From an uncultured Pelagibacteraceae bacterium (GTDB taxonomy: Bacteria > Pseudomonadota > Alphaproteobacteria > Pelagibacterales > Pelagibacteraceae), in NCBI GenBank assembly GCA_902609915.1, contig CACLTO010000001.1:1-45000 (forward strand): a stretch of 45,000 bases of DNA, in the 5' to 3' direction. Shown piece after piece: positions 44,802-45,000 of the stretch (positions are counted from its first letter, which is position 1; every line of letters starts with the position of its first letter). Under the pieces are notes generated by a model that did no database searches, was not told where the DNA came from, and saw only the letters and a program-made list of their open reading frames with translations. The translations under genes were made by a program, and so were the position numbers.

Positions 44802-45000
44802 AATCAAGCGTTTAAGGGCGTGTGGCGGATGCCTTGGCACTGAAAGCCGATGAAGGACGTGATATACTGCGATAAGTTTCGGGGAGCTGTATGTAAGTTT
44901 TGATCCGAAAATTTCCGAATGGGGAAACCCACCACTTTATGTGGTACTTTAAACTGAATACATAGGTTTAAAGAGACAACCTGGAGAACTGAAACATCTA
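44802..45000 (+). rRNA. rrl: 23S ribosomal RNA, 5' part
   Basis: The 5' 23S signature is present: AAGCGTTTAAGGGCGTGTGG and GGATGCCTTGGCACTGAAAG, then CCGATGAAGGACGTG and ACCTGGAGAACTGAAACATC. The gene runs off the end of the window. The exact first base is uncertain by a few positions. Confidence 0.95.

Overview
The window is one contiguous stretch of a very AT-rich, densely packed bacterial chromosome. The 16S rRNA gene carries SAR11-type sequence, and the gene content agrees: short-form HisG with HisZ, GcrA, NDUFA9-like protein, CycM, DUF1178, DUF4167, and a 16S-tRNA-Ile-tRNA-Ala-23S operon. I read it as an alphaproteobacterium of the SAR11 clade (Candidatus Pelagibacter or a close relative). 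I see no IS element, prophage, CRISPR array, integrase or attachment site. Intergenic gaps are mostly under 20 bases and several neighbouring genes overlap.

Layout. 1-3.8 kb: tRNA-Phe, a cold-shock protein with a strong intrinsic terminator, then tRNA-His-hisS-hisZ-hisG, which joins histidyl-tRNA charging to the first step of histidine synthesis. 3.8-7.5 kb: a small reverse-strand membrane ORF, then rmuC, a RecB-like PD-(D/E)XK nuclease, an exonuclease I-like DEDDh protein (a DNA-end-processing cluster), and a thioredoxin. 7.5-15 kb, reverse strand: rpsA-ihfB-pyrF-trpF-trpB-trpA-accD-folC, a tightly overlapping run. 15.2-19.5 kb, reverse strand: rnd-like, kdsD, lptC, lptB and aroA, which serve the LPS export/Kdo pathway and aromatic synthesis. 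19.5-25.4 kb: NDUFA9-like, gcrA, argD-argF, cycM and kdsB-pheA. 25.5-28.2 kb: the SRP RNA gene followed by dnaX-ybaB-recR. 28.1-36.6 kb: malate synthase G, accA, secA, argJ, DUF1178 and ubiG. 36.7-41.3 kb: lysC, ispG, prfA, prmC and DUF4167. 41.3-42.6 kb: an M23 peptidase. 42.6-45 kb: rRNA operon leader, 16S, tRNA-Ile, tRNA-Ala and the first ~200 bases of 23S.

Most of this is core metabolism and information processing, and I do not see an obvious new defence or mobile system. The items most worth a second look are: the TrpB with changed active-site motifs; AccA with a hydrophobic C-terminal segment; a tRNA-His with G1:U72/A73 and no encoded G-1, lying five bases from hisS; a promoter plus hairpins ahead of that tRNA; the nuclease cluster; the small membrane ORF; malate synthase without a visible glycine riboswitch; an SRP RNA with a UAAC tetraloop; and a long RNase III-type stem around 16S with a competing local hairpin in the leader. 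All functional calls come from reading motifs by eye; no database search was run.
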